Shown here one piece after another: positions 44,888-56,624 of a DNA stretch of 64,000 nt. Positions within the stretch are counted from its first letter, which is position 1, and the number at the start of each line of letters is the position of its first letter. A program made the position numbers and the translations under genes. The notes beneath the pieces were generated by a model, which did not search any database, was not told the DNA's origin, and saw only the letters and a program-made list of their open reading frames with translations. The stretch lies in contig NZ_CAWNSW010000155.1 of the NCBI RefSeq assembly GCF_963877135.1, positions 1 to 64,000 of the forward strand, given 5' to 3'. The DNA comes from Stenomitos frigidus_A. Its GTDB lineage: Bacteria > Cyanobacteriota > Cyanobacteriia > Leptolyngbyales > Leptolyngbyaceae.

Positions 44888-46063
44888 CTAATATTCCGGT
44901 ACGGAGGAATCAACTTCTCGGCTCCAGGCTGTGATGCCGCCTTTAACATTGATGCCGTCAATGCCTGCCTGTTCTTTCAGGATGCCGATCGCTTTCGCCG
45001 ATCGGCCACCCAGTTTGCAGTGAACCACTAGCTTGTGCCCATTGAGTAGATCTTTCACCTGACTCACGCCAGCACCATTCTCAATGTCAGGTAGTGGGAT
45101 CAGTACTGCACCAGGGATTTTGGCGATCTCGTATTCGTGAGGATTCCGCACATCCAGCAGCACATAATCATCCGCATCGCTGTCGAGCAACTGCTTGAGT
45201 TCTTGGACTGTCATTTCTTGCATACCAGCTTGTTCCTTTGCTTCAGCGGCTTTTGCCTGGGGAATCCCACAAAATTCTTCGTAATCAACCAGCTTTTCAA
45301 TCACAGGACGCACCGGATTGGGGCGCAGCTTGAGCTCCCGGAAGCTCATTTCTAGTGCATTGTAGAGCAGCAAACGACCACTCAATGTTGTGCCCTGACC
45401 TAGAATGATTTTGACAGTTTCTGTTGCCTGAATGACGCCAATAATCCCTGGAAGAATGCCCAGCACACCGCCTTCTGCACAGGAAGGAACCAATCCCGGT
45501 GGGGGTGGTTCGGGATAGAGGTCACGATAGTTCGGGCCGCCTTCGTAGTTGAAGACGGTTGCCTGACCTTCAAACCGGAAGATGGAGCCGTAGACGTTTG
45601 GCTTGTCGAGCAACACGCAAGCATCGTTGACCAGATAACGAGTGGGGAAGTTGTCGGTACCATCGACGATGATGTCGTAGGGTTTGAACAGCTCCAGCGC
45701 GTTTTCAGAGGTGAGTCGCGTTTCGTAGAGGTCTACCTGGCAGTAGGGATTGATTTCGAGAATGCTGGCTTTGGCAGACTCAATTTTGGGTTTGCCAACC
45801 CAGGACGTACCGTGAATGACCTGACGCTGCAGGTTAGAGAAATCGACGACATCGAAATCGACGATGCCAATGCGTCCAATGCCAGCAGCGGCAAGGTAGA
45901 GCAGGAGTGGAGAACCCAGCCCGCCTGTACCGATGCAAAGCACGCTGGCAGCTTTGAGCCGTTTCTGACCGTCTAAGCCCACTTCTGGGAGGATTAAGTG
46001 GCGGGAGTAGCGTTCGTACTCTTCTTTTTCGAGCTGAATGGTGTTGAGATTGGGATTGAGCAT
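44888..46063 (-). CDS. moeB: MoeB/MoeZ-like adenylyltransferase fused to rhodanese
   Basis: 391 residues. The ThiF/E1-like half has the nucleotide loop GTGGLG (45-50), the YSRH start block and the catalytic-Cys region SCAEGG (Cys195); a rhodanese domain (about 285-391) has its active Cys349 in VHCKLGGRS. This architecture activates and sulfurates the C-terminus of ubiquitin-like sulfur carriers (MoaD, ThiS or CysO). The CxxC zinc pairs of E. coli MoeB are absent, as in MoeZ-type proteins. I chose Met at 46063 because the family starts there. A JAMM peptidase gene follows upstream on the same strand (about 65 bp), as in mycobacterial sulfur-carrier loci. Confidence 0.93.
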   Translation of the reverse strand: MLNPNLNTIQLEKEEYERYSRHLILPEVGLDGQKRLKAASVLCIGTGGLGSPLLLYLAAAGIGRIGIVDFDVVDFSNLQRQVIHGTSWVGKPKIESAKASILEINPYCQVDLYETRLTSENALELFKPYDIIVDGTDNFPTRYLVNDACVLLDKPNVYGSIFRFEGQATVFNYEGGPNYRDLYPEPPPPGLVPSCAEGGVLGILPGIIGVIQATETVKIILGQGTTLSGRLLLYNALEMSFRELKLRPNPVRPVIEKLVDYEEFCGIPQAKAAEAKEQAGMQEMTVQELKQLLDSDADDYVLLDVRNPHEYEIAKIPGAVLIPLPDIENGAGVSQVKDLLNGHKLVVHCKLGGRSAKAIGILKEQAGIDGINVKGGITAWSREVDSSVPEY

Positions 46064-46127
46064 GGGAAGAAAAGCTAAAGGACGAAGGCTAAAGGATAAA
46101 AAGCTGGAACCTGGTTGCTGGATGGCT

Positions 46128-46610
46128 TCACATTCGAGCCGTTTCAGCAAGCTGGATGACTTCGGGTTCAAAGGATTGCTGGTCGTTGAGCGTCCAACTG
46201 CGGCAGTCTTTGGCAGTGCCTTGCTCAACGGAGACAATTAGATAGGAATACTGTGACCAGGCAAGCGCACGATCGCACTCGGATGGTATTGCCGGATAAT
46301 CGGGATGGGAGTGATAAATACCAATAATCTCTAAACTGCGCCGACGCGCCTCGCGCATCCCTGCCAGCATGTCTTCAGGTGCAATCCAGTAGCGGCGAGT
46401 TTTGGTCAAAGCGGTGTTGTCGTTGAGCTCGTTTGCGGCGTCTACAGTCCACAGGTTCGAGACTTCATAGACGTCATGCACCGCTTTTTGGTCTGCTGCG
46501 ATCGTGCCCAGCAACAAACCACAGCACTCTTCAGGATAGGTGCGTGCGGCATGGGCTTTGACTGCCTGCAGATGATCAGCGTGGAGCGTCAGAGACACAG
46601 AAGGATGCAA
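46128..46610 (-). CDS. M67 (JAMM/Mov34) metallopeptidase
   Basis: A 160-residue JAB1/MPN domain with the complete zinc-peptidase motif: Glu27/28 in YPEECCGLL, then His100, His102, Ser110 and Asp113 in HSHPDYPAIPSECD. Bacterial relatives such as Mec+ remove an amino acid from the C-terminus of the sulfur carrier CysO, or process ThiS/MoaD-like proteins. The gene lies directly upstream of the MoeB/MoeZ-like gene, so the two are probably an operon dealing with one sulfur-carrier protein; the carrier itself is not in the window. Confidence 0.92.
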   Translation of the reverse strand: MHPSVSLTLHADHLQAVKAHAARTYPEECCGLLLGTIAADQKAVHDVYEVSNLWTVDAANELNDNTALTKTRRYWIAPEDMLAGMREARRRSLEIIGIYHSHPDYPAIPSECDRALAWSQYSYLIVSVEQGTAKDCRSWTLNDQQSFEPEVIQLAETARM

Positions 46611-46646
46611 TGTTGGGCGACAGACTTCTTATTCTAGGACAAAAGA

Positions 46647-46719
46647 TGGAGAGTAGGGGAATCGAACCCCTCACCTCTGCGGTGCGATCGCAGCGCTCTA
46701 CCAACTGAGCTAACTCCCC
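46647..46719 (-). tRNA. tRNA-Ala (anticodon CGC)
   Basis: The minus strand folds as a complete cloverleaf: acceptor GGGGAGT with ACTCTCC, discriminator A, D arm GCTC-GAGC, anticodon stem CTGCG/CGCAG with loop ATCGCAC, and T arm GGGGTTCGATTCCCC. The acceptor contains the G3-U70 wobble that marks alanine tRNAs, agreeing with the CGC anticodon, which reads GCG codons. CCA is not encoded. The anticodon arm contains the HIP1 octamer GCGATCGC. Confidence 0.95.
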
Positions 46720-46763
46720 AGGCAATCATTCAACTCGCTTTGCCATCTTATCATTCACCCGTC

Positions 46764-47483
46764 CTACACCGCTTTTGGTGCCGTTGCCATTTGCTCATAG
46801 AGCTGCTGTATGCGATCGAGTTCCAGATCAGAGAGGTAGTCTACCGCCCAGTTTGCGCGGCGCTGAAGCATGTGAAACGGATAGGTATTGGCAACACCAA
46901 CAACGGGAATGTGGGCTCGTTTCGCGGCTTCAATACCGGCAAAGGTATCTTCGATCGCCAGACAGTCTGACGGTTTGAGGTGGAGGCCAGGATTAAGCTG
47001 ATTGAGGCGATCGACGGCTAGCAGATAGCCATTGGGTTCTGGTTTGCTGGGAAGACGGTGGTCGCCAGAAACGATGACTGGAAAATGCTCACTTAGCTTT
47101 AGACGCTGCAGCACCAACTCAATTTCTACTTGCAGTGCGCCACTGACGATCGCCAGTTTCAGCCTGGCTGCCCGGAGCTTAAAGAGCAAATCTTCTAGCC
47201 CTGGATAGACGGGTAGCGTTTCCAGTTGGTCTAGCTGGTCTTTGTAGAGCAGTGCTTTGCGGGCAATCAGCTTATCCGCATAGTCGTCAGTGACTACACG
47301 CCCTCGCTGCTTCAGTAAATCGACAATGCAGGCGCGATCGTTTCGCCCCAGACAAAACTGACGGAACTCTCCTGGCTTGGGTCGCAAGTTTTCTTCCAGC
47401 AAGAGTTGGTTGATCAGTTTTTCGTGGAGTGGCTCATCGTTAATGATGATGCCATTGAAGTCGAAAAGAACCGCTTTCAGCAT
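46764..47483 (-). CDS. HAD-superfamily phosphatase, beta-phosphoglucomutase-like
   Basis: 239 residues. The nucleophile Asp8 lies in FDFNGIII, but the usual second aspartate (general acid/base) is replaced by Asn10; I recall this DFNG form in a cyanobacterial subgroup. Motif II Ser is in AIVSGA, motif III Lys in SKPEPNGY and motif IV acids in IEDTFAGIEAA. The cap sits between motifs I and II as in beta-phosphoglucomutase or phosphatases such as CbbY/GS1. The substitution would weaken phosphate transfer to water or sugar, so activity should not be assumed. It lies 45 bp from tRNA-Ala. Confidence 0.88.
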   Translation of the reverse strand: MLKAVLFDFNGIIINDEPLHEKLINQLLLEENLRPKPGEFRQFCLGRNDRACIVDLLKQRGRVVTDDYADKLIARKALLYKDQLDQLETLPVYPGLEDLLFKLRAARLKLAIVSGALQVEIELVLQRLKLSEHFPVIVSGDHRLPSKPEPNGYLLAVDRLNQLNPGLHLKPSDCLAIEDTFAGIEAAKRAHIPVVGVANTYPFHMLQRRANWAVDYLSDLELDRIQQLYEQMATAPKAV

Positions 47484-47583
47484 TGCGTACAGGTGAGGAG
47501 TAAGGGGTGAGGAGCGTTAAGCTCCGTCGCGCTAGACGATCTATTCTCTAACAACTACCCGCTAAGCACCAGCAACTCTCTGA

Positions 47584-48453
47584 TCAGCCCATAGCCCACT
47601 GTCGATCGCCTCTCTCACCATCCGCCACTGACGCAAACTCAACCGACTGATACGGCAACGGTTTGACGCCAAGCGTGATCTGGTGCAGCCACCACAGCTC
47701 TTGGGTATGTACGGCCTCAAAGCGAGCGGCACCCATCCAGGCATCCACACTACCGCCAGCGTAGGCCTGAATGTAAGGCTCTTCAAAGATCTGTGTCAGC
47801 CATTCTGTTTGACGCAGCATCTTTTGATTCCCGTCTAGAATCGCGACTCCGCCACCCACTGTGAGCAAGCGATAGCTCTCTTGCAGAATGGCTTGGGAGG
47901 CAGTAGGAGGCGTTTCGTGGAAAAGGAGTGACGCGGTTACCAGATCGAAAGAGGCATCAGGGAAGCCAGTCTGTTCAGCATTCCCGTGCCGCCATTGAAT
48001 GTCTAAGTTTGCTTGTTTGGCTTTGTGCTCAGCGACGACCAGCATATAGGGTGATAGATCTAACCCAATGACCTCTGCGTCGGGAAACTGTTGTTTGAGC
48101 AATAGTGTGGTAGACCCTGTGCCACAACCCAAATCCAGAATTCGGCGCGGTTTTGACTGAATCGCATCCAGCAAGCCTTGGCGCACCAGGGCTTCACCTG
48201 GAGGTAAGGCATATTGCGTGATGGGGTCATAGGAAACCGCCGCGCTAATGTTCAAGTAGCCCCCTTCAATCCCGTGAAAGTTTTGGCTACTGTAATAGTT
48301 TGGGTAGATGAGCCCTGGGTGGCTGAGTCGGTTGCTGGCAGACTGCCAGTCGATGCTTTCGTAAAAACGCCGAAGCTCATCCTGGTCGATGAGAAAAGTC
48401 TTGACAACGGGAGCAAGAAAACGCTCGAAAAGGGTGTCTTTGCGAACTGCCAT
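47584..48453 (-). CDS. Class I SAM-dependent methyltransferase (UbiE-like fold)
   Basis: 289 residues. Motif I RILDLGCGTGSTTLLLK, the beta-2 acid in EVIGLDLSPYML and motif post-I/II in SFDLVTASLLFHETPP are clear. A helical N-terminal extension (1-90, with LIDQDELRRFYESIDWQSAS) precedes the catalytic fold. The acceptor is unknown; such proteins in cyanobacteria are annotated only as methyltransferases. The C-terminal residues look ragged (GERGDRQWAMG). It is divergent from the glycoside hydrolase gene. Confidence 0.85.
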   Translation of the reverse strand: MAVRKDTLFERFLAPVVKTFLIDQDELRRFYESIDWQSASNRLSHPGLIYPNYYSSQNFHGIEGGYLNISAAVSYDPITQYALPPGEALVRQGLLDAIQSKPRRILDLGCGTGSTTLLLKQQFPDAEVIGLDLSPYMLVVAEHKAKQANLDIQWRHGNAEQTGFPDASFDLVTASLLFHETPPTASQAILQESYRLLTVGGGVAILDGNQKMLRQTEWLTQIFEEPYIQAYAGGSVDAWMGAARFEAVHTQELWWLHQITLGVKPLPYQSVEFASVADGERGDRQWAMG

Positions 48454-48664
48454 AGGGGTTCTCAGGGTTTCTTGGTGGCTTGGGTGAACGACAATCGAAC
48501 CAGTTGCCTCTAAAGTCTAATCAATATCAACAGCAAGTGCCGTTTGAGGGATGACAGCGCCGTTTCTGCCACGCTATAAAAAACAGGTCGCAAGCAGCCT
48601 TACGTAGGGATGCAATGTCTTGCGTGTCCTACAGGGTTAAGAAACCACCTCAAACGTCCTTTGA

Positions 48665-50131
48665 ATGAAGGTCATGTCCATGACGCGATCGCGCCGTTTG
48701 TTACTCTTTCAAACCGTGTTGCTCCTCGCTACCATTAGCGCTACATTGCTGGCTTTTGGGGTGCGACCTGCGAGTTTTGCTGTTGAAACCGCTCGCAGCG
48801 CCGATCGCTTTGTGGATAGCATTTGCGTGGGCACGCATTGGAGTTATCCTGACACACCCTATGGTCAGCGCTATGAGGAAGTGAAGCAAAAACTCATCGC
48901 GTCGGGCATTCGCAATGTGCGGGATGGCTTTTACCAGAGCCGTCCACAAGACTTGGGCAAAAGCGGCATTCGGACGACGATCGTGGCCGATGTACCCGAT
49001 CGCTCCAATGGTGATGAGAAAACGATTCAGGCGATCGTCAACCAGATCAAAACCGCCAACGCCGCCGGAGCCAGGATTGACGCGGTAGAAGGTTCGAACG
49101 AACCAGATTTATTCTGGATTCCCTCTCGGTTTGACAAACAGTATAAAGGACAAGGCTTTCCCAAGGGCGTGATTGCGTTTCAAAAGGATTTGTACACTGC
49201 GATCAAGCGTGACTCAAAAACGGCATCACTGAAAGTCATTGGGCCTTCATTGGGTATGACTTACGATCCGGGTGGCGGCAACCCCAACCCACTGCCCAAA
49301 GGAAGCCTTGCAAATGCCGTCGATTGGGGTAACTTCCATCCCTATCCCGGTGGCAACCCATTCAGCTTTCCTTTTGACTACAACACCACAGCGAAATACT
49401 ACTGGAATAGCAACTTCCCCTCCATCAACATTGACGAATTTCCCTACAACTTCGACACCTACAGTCCGCCGTTTCAGCCCAAGCCGATGGCAACAACCGA
49501 AACCGGTTATTCAACGTTTAAGCAATGGGTGTCCGAGAAGGTGCATGCCAAATACATGCCACGTCTCTTTCTCGAATTTTTCCGCAAGAACGTGCAGCGT
49601 ACCTGCTCCTATGAGTTTGTAGACGAATTTGCCGATCCTCAGAAGACAAAGCGCGAAGCGAACTTTGGTCTGTTGCGTCACGATCTCACACCCAAACCTG
49701 CTTACAACGCCGTCAAGAATCTGATTGCTCTACTGCGCGATCCAGGAGCGAACTTCACGCCGAGTGGACTCGCCTACTCGCTGGACGTGCGCCCCGTGCA
49801 AAACTACCGCGAACCCTTGTCAAAACGCGTTGCCAATTACGATCGCACTCAATATGTCCATCACGTCCTTTTGCAAAAGCGCGATCGCACCTTTTATCTG
49901 GTGCTTTGGCACGAGGTTTCCAACAACGATACCAGCGTCCAGCCACCCCGCGAGATTCAGCCGCCCGCACTGCCCGTCACGCTTAAATTGGGTCAGCCCA
50001 TCCGCACGGTTGCCATTTATGCGCTGGGCGAAGATGGTCGCCTGACTACCACACCCACCCGCCTGACCAGTAACCAACTGACGTTAAACGTGCCCGATCG
50101 CGTGGTCATTGTGAAACTCGTACCAGCTTAA
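48665..50131 (+). CDS. Secreted glycoside-hydrolase-like TIM-barrel protein
   Basis: 488 residues with an N-terminal signal peptide (LLLFQTVLLLATISATLLAFG, basic start). The fold resembles clan GH-A: SGIRNVRDGFYQ near strand 2, the acid/base motif EGSNEPD (Glu146) and a candidate nucleophile Glu279 in ATTETGYST, 133 residues later. A C-terminal beta domain (about 390-488) follows. The mature protein should act in the periplasm or outside; the substrate is unknown, and GH39- or GH5-like enzymes are the nearest in pattern. The ATGs at 48665, 48674 and 48680 are all possible starts. Confidence 0.75.
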   Translation: MKVMSMTRSRRLLLFQTVLLLATISATLLAFGVRPASFAVETARSADRFVDSICVGTHWSYPDTPYGQRYEEVKQKLIASGIRNVRDGFYQSRPQDLGKSGIRTTIVADVPDRSNGDEKTIQAIVNQIKTANAAGARIDAVEGSNEPDLFWIPSRFDKQYKGQGFPKGVIAFQKDLYTAIKRDSKTASLKVIGPSLGMTYDPGGGNPNPLPKGSLANAVDWGNFHPYPGGNPFSFPFDYNTTAKYYWNSNFPSINIDEFPYNFDTYSPPFQPKPMATTETGYSTFKQWVSEKVHAKYMPRLFLEFFRKNVQRTCSYEFVDEFADPQKTKREANFGLLRHDLTPKPAYNAVKNLIALLRDPGANFTPSGLAYSLDVRPVQNYREPLSKRVANYDRTQYVHHVLLQKRDRTFYLVLWHEVSNNDTSVQPPREIQPPALPVTLKLGQPIRTVAIYALGEDGRLTTTPTRLTSNQLTLNVPDRVVIVKLVPA

Positions 50132-50135
50132 TTGC

Positions 50136-50380
50136 ATGACTACCGACATCCCATCGCTACAGCAACGTGCGCTGCTCATCCATCAACGACTCTGTGTCGA
50201 GTACGGTTGCCCGATCGCTTACTTCCACAGCTTTGATCCGCTGAGTGAACTCGTGTCAACTACGAGGTTATGATGCTGCATGGTCAGCGCTGCTGTTATC
50301 ACAAGAACCCAGCCTGCGATCGATGCTCCGTCCTGGATCTCTGTCTGTTTGGACAAGCAAGATTGCATGGGAAGGCGTAG
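50136..50380 (+). pseudogene. Endonuclease III-like gene with a large internal deletion
   Basis: The first 40 codons (SLQQRALLIHQRLCVEYGCP, FHSFDPLSELVS) match the start of the Nth-like DNA glycosylase family. The sequence then jumps, in another frame, to YEVMMLHGQRCCYHKNPACD and RCSVLDLC, the C-terminal [4Fe-4S] loop with the spacing C-x6-C-x2-C-x5-C. The helix-hairpin-helix and the catalytic Lys and Asp between are missing. The gene is therefore a relic produced by deletion of well over 100 codons. It lies 5 bp after the glycoside hydrolase stop. Confidence 0.82.
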
Positions 50381-50394
50381 CACTGGAGAGCCTC

Positions 50395-53139
<2,745 letters not shown>

Positions 53140-53399
53140 ATTGCATCAAACAGGTTACGCTCTCTTCATTTTAGGGAGTTCTCGGGCTCTACGACACACG
53201 CCCCAGCAAAAGAGTCAGTAGACGCTGGCTGACGGTACGTGAGTTGCATCACCAGCGGTTTGCCAGTGTATCACCACACGATCGCCGTCCCATCACCGAT
53301 TGGGTGCCAATGTGTCACACGATCGGTGACGAACTGTCACACTAGCTTCCAAACCTGAACTTCATACTTAGTTCATCATCTTCAGGCAGGAACGGCAGC

Positions 53400-53600
53400 A
53401 TGAGTCGGATTGACCAGGTTGTGCAAACGGCCATTTGTAGCGGCTATCTGACGACTGAAGCGGAGCAGCGGTTGTGTCAGTATTTTGATGGCAACTGCAA
53501 CCTGCACGATATTATAGCTCTGACGATGCTACAACGGGCGTTGTCATCGGGGCAGGTGAAGCGCTTGTCGCAAGAGGAGACGCAACCCTGCGAAGTTTGA
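53400..53600 (+). CDS. Small conserved cyanobacterial hypothetical protein
   Basis: 66 residues starting MSRIDQVVQTAICSGYLTTE; the pattern (helix, then SGYLT-EAE-L, then a second helix ending SGQV) recalls small cyanobacterial proteins often encoded in several copies. AGGAACGG lies before the ATG. No signal peptide, membrane segment or known domain. The 260-bp spacer before it contains repeated ATCAC-CACGATCG and GTGTCAC segments that could be regulatory. Function unknown. Confidence 0.6.
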   Translation: MSRIDQVVQTAICSGYLTTEAEQRLCQYFDGNCNLHDIIALTMLQRALSSGQVKRLSQEETQPCEV

Positions 53601-53662
53601 GCAAGGCGCTGATGTCTTCGTAACGGTTTGTAGGCTTGAATAGAATGCTAAAAGAGTCTGCT

Positions 53663-56548
53663 TTACGGATGAAACTCTTTAGCGTGATGTTCGCAGAGCC
53701 AGAGGTAATCGCCTTCAGGGGTCAGTATTTGCTTGAGGTTGCCCCATTGTTTACTGGGATCTTTCTGGTCGAGCAGTTGCCGCAAGGCACGCAAGGCCGC
53801 ACCATCGATCGCGTCCAGTTTGCGATCGCCCTCTGGCAACGCATCGGCATAGTCTGCATCGGCGAAGCCTTTGCTGTCGGGCAGTTTTCCGGCAAGCTCT
53901 TTGGCAAAGTCAATGTCGCTTTTGAAGATGGTTTCGTAATCTTTGGCTTCCATGACACCCAGCCAGGGGCCGACTAAGGGCGTGGCGAATTTGAGAATTT
54001 TGACCATGCGACGGTAGTAGGGTGTCACCGTTTGCAACCATTTCTGGGGTTCGTCGATCGGGTACAGTCCGCAGGGTTGCTTGGGGTCAGTCGGGTCAAT
54101 GGTGGGGTGCATATGACCGGGCATCTGGCAGTAGAGTTGCAGGTTGATGCGCTGCATCCCGATGTCTTTTGACCAGACTCTGCGATCGTCGGGGCGGAGT
54201 ACAAAGAGGTTGGGACACTGCGATTCCAAAAATTTCTGCTGCTGTCGGAATTGTCTGAGAAATTGACTCTGTACCAGTTCCCGTAGCTCTGATTGACCAT
54301 CCTGGATTTCATCTAAGCGAGCCAGGACGGCATCTTGCGTTGTCCAGTGCAGCCCAAACAGGAGTTTGGTCACAGAAATGTTTTCCAGGCAAGAGGGACA
54401 TTCAATGCTTTCCTTCGGCTGTTCGCGTTCCAGTCGTTTAACCAGATTGGCGTAATCAAATTCGTGTAAGCAGTTTTCATGATTTGGGTCTGGACAGGGA
54501 ATCAGGCGAGTGATTTGCAGACCGGGGTAACGGCGCAAGGTGAGTTCGATGCCTTCTTTGAGCAGGTCAAAGAAACTGTGGGGCATAGCACCGCGCACGG
54601 TGAGTTGCAGATACTCTGCATTCGTCTTGTCGTCGCGCCCAATTTTGGCGAGTGCCAGATGGGTTTGTTCGCGGTCTTGAAATAAGACACCCGTGCGCCA
54701 GTGGATGCCGCGTCGTTCGCCTTCTTCGATCGTAAAGCGATGCTGGCGGGCAATGAACCAGGTGGGAATGCCGGGAAGCACCTCACTGAGCTGGAACTTC
54801 ATGATGATTTCTTTGCAATTCGGCTCTTGCTGTTTGCTCTGCCACAGCGATTCGTAGTTGGGTGGCTCAAACGGTAAGCGTTCGACGATAAGGCTGATGT
54901 CTTTGTTCTCCAGCGTGCGGTAGGAGAGGTCAAAGCGTTCCATCAGGCGCAAAAAGTGATCGCGCATGGGGGCATCCAGGTCGCGCCAGAGCTGCTCCAT
55001 GCAGGCACGGGTGAAGATGCCGTTGCGCTGCGTGACTTCCTCGGCTTCCAATACTTTGCTGATGTGTTCGGTTACCCACTGAGGTTTGAAGATAACCAGA
55101 TCGTTGAGTTCGTCGTTGTCTTGAAAGAAGAGAATTTCGCCTAATTCATGCAGCCAGGTTGCCAGCACTCGTTGACTGGTAGGCGCGACTTTATGTTTAT
55201 TCATCACGCCCCAAAACTTCTGCGGTGTAGTGTGACGCATCTGAGAGTTTCGCAAGGCGTTGGCAAAGTTAAGCCAGGTAGTGGGCCAGCGTTCACCCAT
55301 CAGGGGAAGCTGCGCGGCGGCATTGGTGATTGCCTGTCGTAGTGCCTCAATTCCCGTTCCTGCTTGATTGCTGATTTCCCACTGCCCGATGATTTCTGGG
55401 AACTGTTGTTGCAAATCGCTCAGGGGCAGGTCGGCATCGCGTTCATCAATGTGGGTTGCCACTAAAAGAATCGGCGAATCAGGTGCGTTAGCGCGAATGG
55501 TCTTGAGCCAGTAGATGAGTTTGCCCTGTTCCCATCCCAAACGGGCATTCCATGCCAGCAGAAACAAGGAACGATTGGTGAGAAAGAACTGGTGGGTCGC
55601 GTGATAAATCTCCTGTCCGCCAAAGTCCCAGGTATTAAGCTGCATGGTGACATCGGCTTCGCTGGGATGGGAGAGCGAGAGACTGCCAATGGCAATGCCG
55701 CGCGTGGTCGATTCCTGTTTGTCAAACGGTTGCCCATTGAGTGCTCGCAGCAGAGACGTTTTGCCCACACCTCCTTCACCCACTATCAGCAGCTTAGAAA
55801 CCCATTTTCTTTCACTACCTTTTAGTAATTGGCGACAGTAGGTAACGATTGCTTTCGTTCCCTGATCAACAATCTCTGGCTGCGGCGAAGTAAGTGGATT
55901 GCCTGTTAGCTCTAAGCCTGGTGACCCATACGGAAATTCTTTTAATTCAGTTAGATAACCAACCTCCGGAGGCAATACAGTCAATTGGTTGTTCCCTAAA
56001 GTTAACGATATCAACTTAGTTAATTTGCATAGCTCTAGGGGTAATTTAGTTAATTTATTATCTTGAATGTGTAACCTTTTTAGGTTTCTAAGTAATTCAA
56101 TCTCTTTTGGAAGAGTCGTCAATGACAGGTTAAATGCCCATAAGCTAGTTAGATTGTTTAGATGAAAGATTTGAGCAGGTAAATAGTTGAAGCAATTGCC
56201 TCCAATCCCTAATTCCTTTAGGTTCTTTAGATTGCCAAATCTAAGAGGTAGATCTACGAGACGATTATTATTCAATTTAAGCTCAACAAGGGCTTTTAAC
56301 TGCTCAATTTCAGCGGGAAGATTCACCAATTGATTATCCCTAATTTCTAGCTTCTCAAGCTTAATCAGTTTGCTTATTTCGGGAGGTATTAAAGTTAATT
56401 TATTGTGATCAAGATTAAGCCTTTTCAGATTAGTGAGTTGCCAAAGTTCTGCTGGCAGCGCCGTTAAATTTTGACCTGAGAGATCAAGGACAGTCTCTTT
56501 TGTCCGTGCAGCGTGTTTAATTCGTTCAAGGAGTTCTGCCTGGTTCAT
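53663..56548 (-). CDS. Roco family protein (LRR-ROC-COR)
   Basis: 961 residues from the chosen Met (56548); the 37-residue extension to 56659 is proline-rich and poorly conserved. About eight leucine-rich repeats of 23 residues (20-220) such as NLTALPAELWQLTNLKRLNL precede a Roc GTPase: P-loop GEGGVGKT (257-264), DFGGQE (308-313) and THID (365-368), replacing NKxD. A COR region follows, with the WVTEHISKVL and THLALAKIG blocks, then a possible zinc-binding pair CPDPNHENC and CPSC. Bacterial Roco proteins dimerise through COR and cycle nucleotides; some relatives are LRRK2-like. Physiological role unknown. The DUF2281/PIN locus lies upstream. Confidence 0.92.
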   Translation of the reverse strand: MNQAELLERIKHAARTKETVLDLSGQNLTALPAELWQLTNLKRLNLDHNKLTLIPPEISKLIKLEKLEIRDNQLVNLPAEIEQLKALVELKLNNNRLVDLPLRFGNLKNLKELGIGGNCFNYLPAQIFHLNNLTSLWAFNLSLTTLPKEIELLRNLKRLHIQDNKLTKLPLELCKLTKLISLTLGNNQLTVLPPEVGYLTELKEFPYGSPGLELTGNPLTSPQPEIVDQGTKAIVTYCRQLLKGSERKWVSKLLIVGEGGVGKTSLLRALNGQPFDKQESTTRGIAIGSLSLSHPSEADVTMQLNTWDFGGQEIYHATHQFFLTNRSLFLLAWNARLGWEQGKLIYWLKTIRANAPDSPILLVATHIDERDADLPLSDLQQQFPEIIGQWEISNQAGTGIEALRQAITNAAAQLPLMGERWPTTWLNFANALRNSQMRHTTPQKFWGVMNKHKVAPTSQRVLATWLHELGEILFFQDNDELNDLVIFKPQWVTEHISKVLEAEEVTQRNGIFTRACMEQLWRDLDAPMRDHFLRLMERFDLSYRTLENKDISLIVERLPFEPPNYESLWQSKQQEPNCKEIIMKFQLSEVLPGIPTWFIARQHRFTIEEGERRGIHWRTGVLFQDREQTHLALAKIGRDDKTNAEYLQLTVRGAMPHSFFDLLKEGIELTLRRYPGLQITRLIPCPDPNHENCLHEFDYANLVKRLEREQPKESIECPSCLENISVTKLLFGLHWTTQDAVLARLDEIQDGQSELRELVQSQFLRQFRQQQKFLESQCPNLFVLRPDDRRVWSKDIGMQRINLQLYCQMPGHMHPTIDPTDPKQPCGLYPIDEPQKWLQTVTPYYRRMVKILKFATPLVGPWLGVMEAKDYETIFKSDIDFAKELAGKLPDSKGFADADYADALPEGDRKLDAIDGAALRALRQLLDQKDPSKQWGNLKQILTPEGDYLWLCEHHAKEFHP

Positions 56549-56624
56549 GAACTGGGGCTTGGGGGGAGGGGGTGTGGGTTGTAGGGTAAAAGCGTGTGCT
56601 TCCTGCAACGATAACAGCGCTACT

